Part shown: positions 1 to 11,318 of the stretch, piece by piece
Layout: the number at the start of each line of letters is the position of its first letter
Position numbering within the stretch: the first letter of the stretch is position 1
Assembly (NCBI GenBank): GCA_964036195.1
Contig: OZ038458.1
Coordinates: 11,669,832-11,733,831 of the forward strand
Direction: 5' to 3'
Length of the DNA: 64,000 nucleotides
Source: Sphaerolaimus hirsutus
Taxonomy: Eukaryota; Nematoda; Chromadorea; Monhysterida; Sphaerolaimidae
Made by a program: the position numbers and the translations under genes
Notes under the pieces: generated by a model
Databases searched by the model: none
Seen by the model: only the letters and a program-made list of their open reading frames with translations
What the model was told of the DNA's origin: nothing

Positions 1-32
1 TGTAGGGAGCGAGTGGGAGCCCGCAAGCTGCA

Positions 33-231
33 GGGGGCAGTCTCAGACCCTGTAAAGTGTAAAGTAAGGTGTCAAATGTCATGTGAAATGTCATGCAATG
101 GGTCATTGTCATGAGAAATGTAAAGTTAAGTGTCAATTGTCATGCAAAGGTCAGTAATAAAATCTTTGTTTGTTTTGATTGACATTTTACATGACATTTG
201 ACACTTTACGGGGTCTGCGATTGGTACCAGG
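33..231. mobile_element. MITE-like TIR element (CAGTC-YCAGACC family), copy 1
   Basis: Left end reads GGGGGCAGTCTCAGACC and the right end carries GGTCTGCGATTGGTACC in the opposite sense. The interior is made of short words such as TGTCATG and GTGTCAAATGTCATG, in inverted orientation on the two sides. The same design recurs inside the homeodomain exon (2391-2571) and near 63.3-63.7 kb, so this is a dispersed non-autonomous DNA element. It sits in the second intron of the calumenin gene. Exact ends are uncertain by a few bases. Confidence 0.6.
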
Positions 232-562
232 TGCAAATCGACGCTATGACTGGTTGCAATACCTTAGATTGTTTGTTAGCAACGTTGAAATATTCACATG
301 ACAGATAGAAGCCGCATGGTAATGAAATGTTCCCTTTGGTTTCAACACAGGAATGGTAATATTCATGAGAAGTTTAAGGTTGTATTTGATGACGAATTTG
401 GGGAAGAGAATGTGTTTGAATATTAAAAGTGCTAGTAAAAGTTGCCATGTATAACGTGTGATTGTATTTATGATATCTTATGAGTGCGTACACGTATACT
501 TTTAAGCCTCGAATGTTTAGCTTTCACACAGAACCAACGCTTTTCCAAGCAGTCGCACTCAC

Positions 563-681
563 CGCAGTTTGCTCTTGGCCTCCGCTGGCTTCAGTTCATC
601 CCATTTGCCCGCATCCTCTTTACCTAGAAAAGCTTCATGGTCGAAATTGGCATCGTGCTCGCCCTTCTCGTTCAGATGAGG
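563..681 (-). CDS. Calumenin/reticulocalbin, exon 2 (gene runs off the left edge)
   Basis: Second coding exon of a CREC-family EF-hand protein (calumenin/reticulocalbin/SCF), a calcium-binding resident of the secretory pathway. It encodes PHLNEKGEHDANFDHEAFLG followed by KEDAGKWDELKPAEAKSKL. The DHEAFLG motif followed by a charged helix and the EL-P-EA-K pattern is the conserved segment just before the first EF-hand in this family. It starts after acceptor CGCTTAG and ends at donor CG/GTGAGT. Phase 0 at its start matches exon 1. The EF-hands themselves must lie left of the window. The family call rests on this short conserved stretch plus the signal peptide, and I cannot separate calumenin from reticulocalbin-1/3. 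Confidence 0.8.
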
Positions 682-751
682 CTAAGCGTGGTTAATCAAG
701 TTGGGGGGTTTACTGGGTTTATTTTACATTTGTTGTCTTACTGTAACTCAC

Positions 752-823
752 CGCCACGTGTGCCCACGAAGCCGCAACCACCGTTAGAACTGTGGCGGCT
801 GCCAAAAGTTTATGCGTGCTCAT
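752..823 (-). CDS. Calumenin/reticulocalbin, exon 1 (signal peptide)
   Basis: Encodes MSTHKLLAAATVLTVVAASW then AHVA, a typical cleavable signal peptide: short basic start, hydrophobic core, small residues at the end. The exon stops at a strong donor GCG/GTGAGT. The intron to exon 2 is only 70 bases and ends in TTGATTAACCACGCTTAG, with a plausible branch site. ATG at 823 is the only sensible start, since upstream sequence in this frame is not protein-like. Family members enter the ER lumen through such a signal. GC-rich DNA upstream of 823 probably holds the 5' UTR and promoter, but I see no clear TATA or Inr motif. Confidence 0.75.
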
Positions 824-1640
824 TTTTAGCCAAAACTGTCCTTCAGTGAAGTTGAATGTCAGTTGCACGAAAGTGAAAACTTCTAACTGCCAGAACTGTC
901 TAACTGCCAAACTGTGCCACGTGTACTCGTGTTGAAGGAAGTGATGTTTGAGCGATATTACAGTGGGTCGGCGGAATTCACATGCGTCGGGGAGCGAACT
1001 TATTGCGCGACGCACACGCACTCGCTCGATATCGGCGCAGCGAAGTGTGCCATTGCCGCCGCGCGTTCACTGGCCGCTGTGCGGTCATGAATCGAATGGT
1101 GCGTCGTACACAAATGCGATGTTTAATGAATACCTGTACGTTATACACTTTCTTTGCGAAATAGGATAGAGGTACCTAGGTATGTAGATTCCTTTGAATA
1201 ATTTTGGTGTTAGAAATGTATGTATTTATTTATTGTTACACACTTTCATATTTTTCTGCTTCTTTGCGGTGGTAAATTGTAATAATGCTATCCAACTGCT
1301 TTTTAGGAGTAAATCTTCATATTTATATAGGTAAAATGATTGCAATTTGTACATAGGTAGGTATTCAGTGACAGTGTACTGTGATAATATAAACGTTTAA
1401 AATTAATTGTAGTACATGCATGAACAGGTAATCAGAACTGTTATGTTATTTATCCGACGCAGTGCACTCATTCATCATCACACAGTGAAAAAATGTCGAA
1501 CTGCCCCTCTGTATTCAGTCGTTTGACAAACCAGTGAGGTTGGGTGGCATCAAATTCGCAAAGTAGTGCCATGATCCAGCAGGTGTCCACGCTGTGGAGA
1601 GAAATTTGATTACAAGAAAGTGACGCAAACACCGTAAAAA
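824..1640. other. Upstream region of the calumenin gene, no gene seen
   Basis: Moderately GC-rich from about 900 to 1130, then AT-rich. Open frames here show no family resemblance and no paired splice sites. It most likely contains the promoter and 5' UTR of the divergently placed left-edge gene. Confidence 0.4.
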
Positions 1641-1644
1641 CAGA

Positions 1645-2042
1645 ATGCGCACACTAGTTTACTGCCAGAATGACCCTGCGCACACTAGTTTTCACACGAA
1701 ATTTCGAAAACTCATAAATGAGGTTTGAACGTGTTTGAGTTTTCCACAATGAGTCAGTTTTAATCTCTGTCAACTGTAGTTGACGCTTACCTCATTGTAG
1801 AAAACTCAAATGCGTTCAAAGCTGATTTGTGAGTTTTCGGAATTCCGTGTGAAAACTAGTGTGCGCAGGCACATTGTGGTAAACTCATAAATCGGCTTTG
1901 AACGAATTTGAGTTTACTGGAATGAGTTATTCCTAATCCCCATCAACTGCAGTTGACAGACACCTTATTCTGGTAAACTCAAACGCGTTCAAAGTCGATT
2001 TATGAGTTTACTAAAATCTGGCAGTAAACTAGTGTGCGCAGC
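1645..2042. mobile_element. Nested TIR elements of the CACACTAGTTT family
   Basis: Outer ends read TGCGCACACTAGTTTACTGCC and its inverse near 2020-2042. An inner palindrome (about 1674-1872) runs from CCTGCGCACACTAGTTTTCAC to its complement GTGAAAACTAGTGTGCGCAGG. Both halves contain the words AAACTCATAAAT and TTTGAACG in mirrored order, so a second copy appears to have inserted in or beside the first. Related ends occur at 12.1/12.8 kb and at 57.6/58.5 kb. Confidence 0.65.
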
Positions 2043-2165
2043 GCCAATGGCTGACACATCATCGTATTTATAGTATTTAAACTGACTTATCATGCAACTT
2101 GAAGACGCGTCCACATCAGACTTCCCCACATTTTCTGGTGTTCCTGGAATTAAAAGAGGATTCGC

Positions 2166-2571
<406 letters not shown>

Positions 2572-2705
2572 CACCAGGTCGGGGTACTGGCCGCTGACAA
2601 AGGCCGACTCGAGCAGGTCTAGCTGGTCGTTGGAGAAGGCGGTGCGCTGCCGGCGGCAACTGCTGCCCGTCGACGTGGCGCCGCTTGCGTGCGGCGAGCA
2701 GCTGG
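2572..2705 (-). CDS. Homeobox gene, exon with the N-terminal half of the homeodomain
   Basis: Starts after acceptor CACAACCCTCAG and encodes a Ser/Gly-rich linker and then CRRQRTAFSNDQLDLLESAF and the turn SGQYPDLV: homeodomain residues 1 to 29 with the hallmark RT-F arm, the L-LE-F helix 1 and the YPD turn typical of paired-like proteins. Its phase-1 start matches the phase-1 donor of the exon at 4519-4713. Read-through into the downstream TIR element meets a stop within six codons. The frame resumes perfectly at 2384 only if the element plus one 6-bp repeat is removed. Confidence 0.7.
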
Positions 2706-3040
2706 CTGAGGGTTGTGAATCACGGGCGTTGGGTTGGGTATGGTCTTGGCTAAGTACGTGCAAGGCGCACTTGGCGAACCTGATACTCTGCCCTCGCACT
2801 CATTTATGTTTTGTTGGAAGCGTGCCAATGATGATAAAGCATGCGATTTTTGTCTAAAAGATTATAAACATTCTTGTGAATGAGTTAACGTATAGTGTTA
2901 TAACAACGATTACATTTTTTCAACTTTTTATGAAAAACGCATGTGCGAAAATCGTTGGCACGCTTCCAGCGGGAACCACGCGTGCAGGGTGTAAAGTAAC
3001 TGGAGTATATTAGTATTTAGGTTTTTACTGTGGCCCCGCA

Positions 3041-3277
3041 CACACTAGTTGACAATGACACCAAATGTCAACTGGTTCATATCCTAATTCAATGCTTGCT
3101 GACGAGCCAAGGAACGACGTTCAAAAGCAGAAGTGGATTATGATGTTGCAAATGAAAAAGAAGTCTTTTAAAAAACGGCATGAACTAACTAAACAATAAA
3201 GCGTAGTGTTACTCGTCAGCAAGCTTTGAATAGGGATCAGAACCAGTTGACATTTGGTTTCGTTGTCAACTAGTGTG
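3041..3277. mobile_element. MITE with ACTAGTTGAC ends
   Basis: CACACTAGTTGACAATGACA at the left is mirrored by TGTCAACTAGTGTGAG at the right. The next inner segments (AAATGTCAACTGGTTC and GAACCAGTTGACATTTGG) also pair. Related ends are found at 16.72-16.85, 21.9, 24.95, 37.9 and 38.1 kb. Confidence 0.65.
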
Positions 3278-3711
3278 AGTAGACACTATACTGCAACTGA
3301 CGTATTTGATCACAACACAGGGTTCTTCTTACCTGCACTGAGTTCTACCTTGTTGATAACGCTGCGCGCGTGCTGCCTCTGCCTGTTGTTGGCGCGCTTG
3401 TGCTGTTCGTTGCCCTCATCAACGGTGTTTGAGCCTACCGCTAGCGTTTGACCTTGCTGACCTGCGGCGACGTTAATCAAAGTTCTTGGTAGTTGTGATT
3501 GTCAACTCAAGCACAGAAAAAAAGTTGATTCGTGAAGCGTGTGGAATGTTTTCCATAACCTTTCACTCATCACCAACGATGCTTCTCACACGCCCAAATT
3601 TGTGGAAGCCAAGTGTCGACGATGTCGCTTCTACTCGCACAATGTATTTATTCGCATGTTGGTGGCGCCGGTAGACAGTTGTTAAGTGGCTTCGTGAGAG
3701 TATCGCGATTG

Positions 3712-4402
3712 TTAACCTTCCCGATTGGTAAGCTCTCGATGGGTAAGCCGAAGTATGTCGATGGGTAAGCCAAAGTGTATCGATAACAACCCATCGATCG
3801 ATCGATTGTTAACCCATGGTATATCGATTGTAAAGCCAATGTCTCGATTGGTAAGCCGCAATACAAACATACCACACGCATACATAAATGCATACGTAAG
3901 GAGCAGAAGTAATTAGATGTGGCTGCAAGATAGTAGACTTTTTCGGTAATGTGTCCATGCACATATGGACACTTTGGATGGGGAAATGAAGTGGATCAAG
4001 AATATTAAAATATTTACAGTGCTATACATTTATCATAACTATTGACTTTACATCTACATATTTATATACCTTTTATTGTATATTTGCGCACACATGATCT
4101 TTAATAATGCTAAGTACACATGTTATTGGCGACGCTCATTTTTACTTCTTACTTCGCAGTTTGCACATTTGATGAAAGGCGCCCTGTCATAATTGCCTCA
4201 TGTATTGTTAGTAAATATTCACCTCAGTAATAATTCCATGTATTAGTATGTAAATACGCACGCGGCTTACCAATCGAGACAGTTGGGTTAACAACCGATA
4301 CACTGTGGCTTACCGATCGCATCAAAAATAAAAATTGCCGGCGGCTTACCCATCGACAAACTTTGGCTTACCCATCGAGAGCTTACCAATCGGGAAGGTT
4401 AA
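3712..4402. mobile_element. TTAA-flanked TIR element (piggyBac-like MITE)
   Basis: TTAA at 3712-3715 is followed by CCTTCCCGATTGGTAAGC, and the complement GCTTACCAATCGGGAAGG is followed by TTAA at 4399-4402. The inverted arms continue with variants of CGATGGGTAAGCC repeated several times on each side. A TTAA target duplication and ends beginning CC are the signature of the piggyBac superfamily. No transposase frame is present, so it is non-autonomous. Confidence 0.75.
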
Positions 4403-4518
4403 ATATCGGGATGCCCTCGTTATCGTGGAGCGTGGGGAAGTGTTGAGCATGAAGGCGTTTAACCACGCATCACACACCCATTTTTTGCAATAAGTAGTTC
4501 CCGAATTCTATTACCTAC

Positions 4519-4713
4519 CGAGAAATGTGTGAACATTAGAGTTGTGCACGGCCAAGTTGAGTGGTGCATTTCCAGCGTGCTGTTCCGCCGCGGCGGCGAG
4601 AGCGTGATGGCGCTGTCGGCCAGTGGCGTCAAGCATCGACGCCAATATGTTCGTCATGTGATTGTGCTGAGTTTCTGCCATATCGCTCAGCGCAATTGAT
4701 GCATATTCAGGGG
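4519..4713 (-). CDS. Probable upstream exon of the homeobox gene
   Basis: An open segment of 64 codons bounded by a good acceptor (GTTATTTCAG) and donor (CTCG/GTAGGTAA), phase 1 at both ends. It encodes a hydrophilic, His/Ala/Asn-rich sequence (for example ALAAAAEQHAG and NAPLNLAVHNSN), the kind of low-complexity region common upstream of homeodomains. Its phase-1 end fits the exon at 2572-2705, creating an Ala codon at the join. Linkage is inferred from phase, strand and proximity only; there is no conserved domain. The piggyBac-like element lies in the intron between them. Any earlier exon with the start codon was not identified. Confidence 0.45.
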
Positions 4714-6239
4714 CTGAAATAACAAAAAGCATTTCATAGAAATAGCTAGGTATCACCAAATATTGTAGCGGCCGAACGTTTCCTCTGTCTTTTTGCAACA
4801 TAAATATGTACTGTTGTATGTATTTATCTTACAATCGACGAAGCAAATCTGTGTGACGCTTATGGGATTATCGCTACAACAAGTCTGCTTCTATTTAGTT
4901 CGCTAGCTCGCTAATCGCTCGCAATCATCTCCTTACCGTAACCTAGCGAAGAAAAACGCGCATCTGGTGATGGAAAGTATAGAAAAGCGCAAGTCATTTT
5001 ATACACCGGGTGCCAGGAAAGTGTCCTCATTTAAATTACTATAGTCCTAATATCTATAGCCCATATTGCTAAACCCTGTGATGAAGCGAATGCATGCAAA
5101 GTCCAACAAAAAATGTTAAAAGTGTACCAACTTTTTGCACTTTCTCGGACTAGTGTGAGAATAATGCTTTTACAGAAGAAAACATTGTGATGGGTTGTCC
5201 CAGTGCTTCATTAAGCTACTTCAGAACAACAGCGGCAGCTGATGAATTCACAAAAATCCGAACCGGAACGCGCAGTTGCAGTTTGATCAGACACATAAAG
5301 GGCAATTTCGTGTGCCACCATGGTCAGACCAAACGCATTTAAATTCACCGGTCTACTGTAGCGCGCAACTTAGTCAGTAGGGCGGGGCAGCAAGTCAGCT
5401 AAGCTCTTCGCCGACCGCCAGTCGACCGTAACTGAGGCCGGTGGAAAGTGGAAACAGACAGCTAACTGTACAACTGTACCTCGGGTTAATTTTGACAGCT
5501 GTAGCTGTCAACTGAACTGGTGGGTGAACCACAAATACAGTTTTTATCTTTGCGGGCGGCATTTCAAGCTTCATAATCCTAAAATACCAAAGTCCTTAAT
5601 TCCTACCATAATAGCGCCAACGGCCAATCTGCAAACTGGCTGCGTGATGGAATCCCGCATGACTGTCGACTTTGCATGTAGCTCGATCGCGGCAGCAGTG
5701 CAAACAGTCAATCTGGGTAATCTACTCGATTTTGCTGTTTGGCTAAGTAGGTACTTTACAATCGAAGGGGCGGAGCGGGCCGGGCCACTGTTCAAACAAA
5801 TCGACCATGGCGCTGCTGCGGCCGCGCCAGGATGGGCGGATGCACGTCGTTGAGAGTCTCCACTAGGGGCGGAACTGCGCCACGGCGTCGATTGGCGCCA
5901 GCGCCAAAACACTTCGCAGTGTGAAGAATGCTCCGCCGATATTGATATTCAAACTAAAACAATTACCACTGTTGTCCTGAAGACGCATTTTCAACTAATT
6001 ACAACGAAAAAAACTCTCAAATTCCCCAGCGCAAGTGCCGCAATTGGCCGAGCGAGATTACCGTTGTGCAAACAATGTAAGCGGAGCGCGCATGCACAAA
6101 CGGCACATCGTCAAGTATTCCAATATAGCTCAAGTGATTATATAGACTAGATTCCAGCGGGCTCACACCGGTGCCGATGTGCCGCAGCATACTAAGTGCC
6201 TAATTACCGCTTGTTTTACATTGACCGATCGCTTTACAG
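4714..6239. other. Non-coding stretch, no gene seen
   Basis: Mixed composition with a GC-richer part around 5.35-5.90 kb that yields overlapping open frames on both strands but no recognisable domain or consistent splice signals. It could contain 5' exons or regulatory DNA of the homeobox gene; nothing firmer can be said. Confidence 0.3.
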
Positions 6240-6401
6240 CCGGCGCGGCAATGTTTGCACTGCGATGATGACATGGATGTGCTGCCGATTTCGATCGCTG
6301 CCGCTGGAGCATGGCGGCCTGGCAAAGGTCATGCATGCCTCGTGTGCGAAGAGATTCTACCCCGCGGCGACCACTTGTGGCCGTGTGTTGGCTTTACCTA
6401 G
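6240..6401 (+). CDS. Possible plus-strand zinc-binding exon, unassigned
   Basis: After a plausible acceptor (CGCTTTACAG) an open frame of 53 codons ends in TAG. It contains CLHC near its start and then HACLVCEE and a GDHLWPC segment, giving two CxxC pairs about 30 residues apart, as in RING-like or zinc-ribbon folds. Base composition is GC-rich against AT-rich surroundings. No partner exon was found on this strand, so it may be a gene fragment or chance. Low confidence. Confidence 0.25.
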   Translation, partial: PARQCLHCDDDMDVLPISIAAAGAWRPGKGHACLVCEEILPRGDHLWPCVGFT

Positions 6402-6756
6402 TCGTTTTCCGTGCAAATATTCAAATAAACATCGAATCGGCGTTTACCCTACTGAGGGATTACTACTAGTACTAAGCATCAAAAACTATGGGAGTATTGT
6501 ATTTTTAATATCAGAAAATATAAGATTAGGTACCTATTTTTATTTTTTGGTGATTTTCCAGAGAGATAGAATAATATTTTTTGTTAGTAAATTTTTTTCT
6601 TCAAACAGTCAACCACCTTGAAATTTCTGTTAGGTTAAAACCATGACAACATATTTTATCAGGGATTTGATTAGGTTTCTGAGATTATTTAGTTATATTT
6701 GCTAATAATCAGCCATTTTCCATTGGCAGTCGCACCTAGTCGATTGTATTTAGGTA

Positions 6757-8045
6757 CCGTATTTACTCGCAATACCCCCCCCCCCCCGGGGGTGATTGTT
6801 TCAGAGCATGGTTGGTTTTAGTAAAATTCTTTTTACTAAAATTGTATTTTATTTTTATTAAAATTGTATTTTATTTTAATTTTATTCATGTTTCATTTTA
6901 TTTTATTTTATTTTATTCTGAAAAGTCAGAAAATAATAAAATAAAATGAAACCATTTTACAAAAATTTTACAAATATTTTACAAAAATTTTACAAAAAAT
7001 CGGAATCTTGGATGCTAGGCCATAAAACAATGTGCACGCTAGAAGCATGCAGATGAATACAAAAAATATAATGGACACGGGTTGCGATGTAGGTATATGT
7101 GTCTTGAATTTTGACCCTTTCAGGGGTCGGATAGATATGTAGCTAATTGCTCCTCCTGAGGGAAAGATAGCTAAAAATTTGTGGTTATTTTTTGGGTTGG
7201 GCGGCGGTTCAATACATAGGCTTTTTCAAGGTACGGAACGAAGAAAATGGGCAGGAAATCACATAAATTAGTGATTTTTAAGGGGAAAATATATTAAATG
7301 TGTGAAAATTTGCAATTTGAAGCAAAAATATTTTAAAATCACAACAATAAAAGCAACAACAAAGCACCAGTTCTGCAAATAGGCAGCTAGGATCTTAAAC
7401 AACAGGATAGAAAACTTTTTATAGAATTTTACAGACACTCGGGTTTTTGTAAAATTTTACTAAAATTTTACAAAAATTCAAATTTTTGTACAATTTTACA
7501 AAAATTTTACAAAAATTTCAATTTTAGTAAAATTGTATTTTTATTTTATTAATTTTCCATTTTATTTTATTTTATTTTATTCTTCAATTTTCCAATTTAT
7601 TTTTATTTTATTTTTATTTTTTTCTGAGATTTTGCCAACCCTGTTTCAGAGTGACAATTTTGAGGGGGGTTAAACGAGGGGGGTATTTCGAGGGGGGCTT
7701 ATTATTTCGCCAGAAATTTTTTTGAAATTCCAGTACTAAATTGTTGTCTGTAACGTACGCAGACGTAGAAAAATGCAACAATAGTCGCTATATATAAGAG
7801 TCTATGGACTTAAATAAGTGATTAGATGACATAAACACTGTTCTAACGCAACAATTCATTGTTTTTAAGGTGTGTTTTGCATTGCCCGAATCACAAACCG
7901 CAGTTTTGTCTTGTACGTTCTCTGTACACACAATTTGGGGGGGGGGGGGTATTTCGAGAGGGGGTGATAAATTCATAGTGGCCATTTTGAGGGGGGTATT
8001 TCGAGACAGGGGGTATTTCGAGGGGGGTATTTCGAGGAAATACGG
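6757..8045. mobile_element. TA-flanked CCGTATTT element, interrupted by a hAT-like element
   Basis: Left end TA-CCGTATTTACTCGCAATACCCC and right end GGGGTATTTCGAGGAAATACGG-TA are inverted repeats with a TA duplication. The interior has G-rich blocks of the form GGGGGGTATTTCGAG. Between 6807 and 7643 it is interrupted by another element; removing that insertion restores a layout like the copies at 12.25 and 50.09 kb. Remnants of the same family also occur near 48.63 and 57.09 kb. Confidence 0.7.
6807..7643. mobile_element. hAT-like element with TTTTATTT simple-repeat interior
   Basis: Starts CATGGTTGG and ends CCAACCCTG, flanked on both sides by TTTCAGAG (799-806 and 7644-7651 in local numbering, first copy at 6799-6806), an 8-bp target duplication. 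The interior near both ends is built of TTTTATTT and TTTTACAAAAATT units. An 8-bp duplication with these ends fits the hAT superfamily. No transposase frame is seen. Confidence 0.7.
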
Positions 8046-8213
8046 TAGTATGTTTATTCCTAAAATGGAACAATGTAGCTTTTTAGAAATCGGGTGTAAT
8101 AAATGATCCAGGCGAAAAAAGTGCAAAAAGTGCATAATGTCGAAAATGGAAGATGTGAATGTTTCAACCAATCCATACATAAAGAGAATATTTAATTAGC
8201 AGTGACAAATATA

Positions 8214-8654
8214 TCAAACTCTATCATATCCATCACTCGACGTGCACACGCTTCCATTTCTCACATGAAAGGCGTGTCCGCACGCGGGGCACCTGACGCT
8301 GGCCGCCTCGCTGCTGCCATCGCTGCTGTCCAAGTTGTTGTTGCTGCCGCCGCGACGTCTCATCGTGCTGCGGTGGCGCACGTTCCTGCCGCCGGCGTCC
8401 ACCGACTGCGTCAGCGCGTCGTTGGTCGACACGTTCGACCGCTGTCTGAGCACCGACTGCGCGTTGTGGCTGTTGTGCAGCGTTCGCAGCGTGTTGGCCC
8501 GGTTGGAAGGGGCTAATGACTGCGAACGGCGGCGGGCGGCGCGCTGTTTGGTGCCGCTGCGCTTGGCGCCCACCACCAGGTAGACCCAGCCCGACTCGGC
8601 CGTGTCCGCCGTGGGCCAGGGGGCGTTCTCGCGGCACGTGCCCGCGTGCTTCGC
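8214..8654 (-). CDS. Unidentified protein, last exon with C-terminal CxxC motif
   Basis: Starts after acceptor CGCGTTGACAG in phase 0 and runs 146 codons to TGA at 8214. It begins AKHAGTCRENAPWPTADTAE then SGWVYLVVGAKRSGTKQ, continues as a basic Ser/Asn/Arg-rich low-complexity region, and ends with RCPACGHAFHV close to the stop, possibly half a zinc site. The preceding exon at 11118 also ends in phase 0. The hydrophobic WVYLVVG segment followed by a disordered tail suggests the end of a folded domain. I do not recognise the family. The AT-rich DNA left of 8214 would be the 3' UTR. Confidence 0.55.
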   Translation of the reverse strand, partial: AKHAGTCRENAPWPTADTAESGWVYLVVGAKRSGTKQRAARRRSQSLAPSNRANTLRTLHNSHNAQSVLRQRSNVSTNDALTQSVDAGGRNVRHRSTMRRRGGSNNNLDSSDGSSEAASVRCPACGHAFHVRNGSVCTSSDGYDRV

Positions 8655-8722
8655 CTGTCAACGCGGGGAGCAATACATGATTCCATGTTACAGTGTTTGA
8701 GATAGGCTAGAAATCTTCTACA

Positions 8723-10537
8723 TAAACACCTTCCCGGACAAGTTCACCACCCATTTTTTTATTTCACTTCGAATGCAATATATCCGTCCATGGGGGTGTT
8801 ATAAAGCCGAAACTTTGTATATACCTATAAAGTTGTAAAGCCGGAATTAGAGCTCAGCGTCGATTCGACGTGAAATGACGTCGTGAAATTAATTACACGA
8901 GTGTGGATCATGCAAGCAATAGTCTGACGTGAAATGTCAAGTTGTTCCCTGACACTGTGACGTGAAATGATGATGACGTGAAATGATAAAAATTGAATTT
9001 TTCAATTCGCTCTAGTTGTGGCTGATAACACTCAGTATTGGACACGATTAAGGTATTGATTCATATATTATCCTTAGAAAATTACCGAGCCTTAGACCCG
9101 TAGCATGATCCACACTCGTGTAATTAATTTCACGACGTCATTTCACGTCATCATTTCACGTCGAATCGACGCTGAGCTCTAATTCCCGCTTAAGACCCCT
9201 CTACTCCCCAACAATGGGGGAGGTGCGGCGACTCACTACAGGGTGGGTCGCCCTATGTGCAACAATTTTTTTGGCGTTTTTGGTGTCCCAAACACGTTCA
9301 CCACCCACTTGATTAGCTACACTATGAGAGCCATATCTCCAGCTGTGATGGCGGTATAAAGCTGAAATTTGGGGGATGTCTTGCCAACAACCCCCCTCAC
9401 AATACACCAGTGGGGCGGCTGCCAACGACCCACTAAAGCATGGGTCACTGCATATAAAGTTGACCATTTTCTAAAAACAGCCGAATTGTCCCAAAACAAG
9501 TTTATCACCCAACTGCATAGAAAAAATGTTGCAACAACATACCTAATATAAAACTGAATCGGGTTGGAACACTACCTCAGCCAAAAAAAAAAAATTTTTC
9601 AGTAGGGCACCCACCCTGTCCCATAAACGGTAGAATGAAAATTTCACTTTAAACCATTTTTTTGTTTCACACTTACAAAGTTGGTTTACAAAGTTCACTA
9701 GAGAATGGTCTATGGTTCAAAGTTATGTAAACAACATAACCTCTAAAATGCCTCCATAAGGAAATTTACTTGGGGTGAATTCTATGAAGTCAAAATGATG
9801 TCATTTTAGGAACAAAATTTGACACAATTGTCACTTTTTCATTCATCCCAAAAAATCTTCCTTATGGAAGCATTTTAGATGTTATGTTAATTACATAACT
9901 TTGAACCTTAGACCCTCCCCTAGTGAAATTTGTAAACCAACTTTTTAAGTGTGATACAAAAAATTGGTTTAAAGTGAAATTTTCAGTCTGCTGTTTATGG
10001 GACAGGGTGGGTGCCCTACTGAAAAAAATTTTGTGAGCAGAACTAGGGTTCAAATCTGATTCAATTTTATATCAGGTATGTTCTCAACACTTTTTTGTAA
10101 TGCAGTTGAATGGCGAACTTGTTCGGGACACTTGGGCTGTTCTTAAAAAAATTATCAACTTTATATGCAGTGACCCATGCTTTAGTGGGTCGTCGGCAGC
10201 CGCCCCACTGGTCTATTGTGAGGGGGGTTGTTGGCAAGACATCCCTCAAATTTCAGCTTTCTACCGCCCTCACAGCTGGAGATATAGCCTTCAAAGTGTA
10301 GCTAATCAAGTGGGTGGTGAACTTGCTTGGGACAACAAAAACGCCACAAAAAATTGTTGCATATAGGGCGACCCACCCTGTAGTGAGTCGCCGCACCTCC
10401 CCCATTGTTGGGGAGTAGAGGGGTCTTACAACTTTATATATACAAAGTTTCGGCTTTATAACACCCCCATGGACGGAGATATTGCGTTAGAAGTGAAATA
10501 AAAAAATGGGTGGTGAACTTGTCCGGGAAGGTGTTTA
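8723..10537. mobile_element. 1.8-kb foldback element with very long inverted arms
   Basis: Ends TAAACACCTTCCCGGACAAG and its complement at 10518-10537. Nearly the entire length folds on itself about a centre near 9.8 kb: for example CCCACCCTGTCCCATAAAC at about 9609 pairs with its complement near 9993, and the block around CAACAATGGGGGAGGTGCGG (9209) pairs with its complement near 10400. The left arm is longer because another element inserted at 8839-9190. Both arms contain many short open frames but nothing transposase-like. It lies in the last intron of the unidentified gene. Confidence 0.75.
8839..9190. mobile_element. TAA-flanked TIR element nested in the foldback element
   Basis: Comparing the two arms of the host foldback defines this insertion exactly. 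It begins AGCCGGAATTAGAGCTCAGC, ends with the complementary GCTGAGCTCTAATTCCCGCT, and is flanked by TAA at 8836-8838 and 9191-9193. Inner words GACGTGAAATGACGTC and TGGATCATGC are mirrored. A 3-bp TAA duplication is typical of PIF/Harbinger-type MITEs. Confidence 0.75.
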
Positions 10538-11117
10538 CACGCCACCTAACGAAATAGTATTTAAATACTATTTACCATACATAAAAAGGCAAATATTTGA
10601 CACTGTCGCTGTTTTAAAACACAAGTTTTTAGTTTTAAGAGACATATCAGCCCCGCAGTATCAAATTTATTATGTGTCGACTGTCATGCCAAATGTAAAA
10701 ATTTCCGAATTTTTTCACCACCAGAAAAATGAAAACATATTTTTAGAAAAATCCAGTATTTATGGCTGAAATGTGTACAAAATGCAGACAGACATGGATA
10801 AATAATACATGGACAAAGCATAAATTCTACATGGATCTACCTATTCATAGTGGTAGAATATAAATTGCGCAAATGCCTTCGGTATCAGCTGCAAAAGATT
10901 ATATGTATTCGGCAGGAAAATTCAATATGCGATCATTTGGAGAAAAAAATTGGAAATTTATTGCCAAAAAACTGGAAAACTACTTCATGAAAAAGATTCG
11001 AACACTACCTTTGGAAAAACATTCGAAGTCATTTTAGAAAAACTCTTGAAAATACGAAAACTTTTTCAAAATGATTTGGCATCGTATGTATGTATTTACG
11101 CCTATAAGTGACCTCAC
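10538..11117. other. AT-rich intron remainder
   Basis: Intronic sequence between the two exons of the unidentified gene. I see no conserved feature. Confidence 0.4.
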
Positions 11118-11318
11118 CTGCTTCAAGAGCCTCTGCTCCATAGTGCCCATGTCCCCAGTCCTCACATAATACACGACGCCCTCATAGCCCCTCTTCGCCA
11201 TGCCAGACGCTTCCTGGTGGATGTCGTCCGTGGCGCCGCACAGCAGCGCGTCGGTGCGCTTGCACAGGTCGAACAGTTCCAGCTGCGTGCGCACCGGCGA
11301 CAGAGTCAGCGGCGACAT
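11118..11318 (-). CDS. Unidentified protein, penultimate exon
   Basis: The open frame encodes MSPLTLSPVRTQLELFDLCK followed by a globular-looking, Gly/Met/Glu-containing stretch (DDIHQEASGMAKRGYEGVVY) and ends ...RLLKQ at a good donor, CAG/GTGAGG, in phase 0. The next exon of this gene (8654-8214) starts in phase 0. The 5' border is uncertain: the listed start is an internal ATG, and the true acceptor may lie up to about 100 bases upstream, where a short duplicated segment (GGATGCAGCTTT, twice) occurs. Composition and mixed hydrophobic pattern argue for real coding sequence. Family not recognised. Confidence 0.5.

Noticed and set aside
8202..8583. Plus-strand Val/Ala/Arg-rich open frames
   Set aside because: Shadows of the GC-rich minus-strand last exon at 8214-8654.
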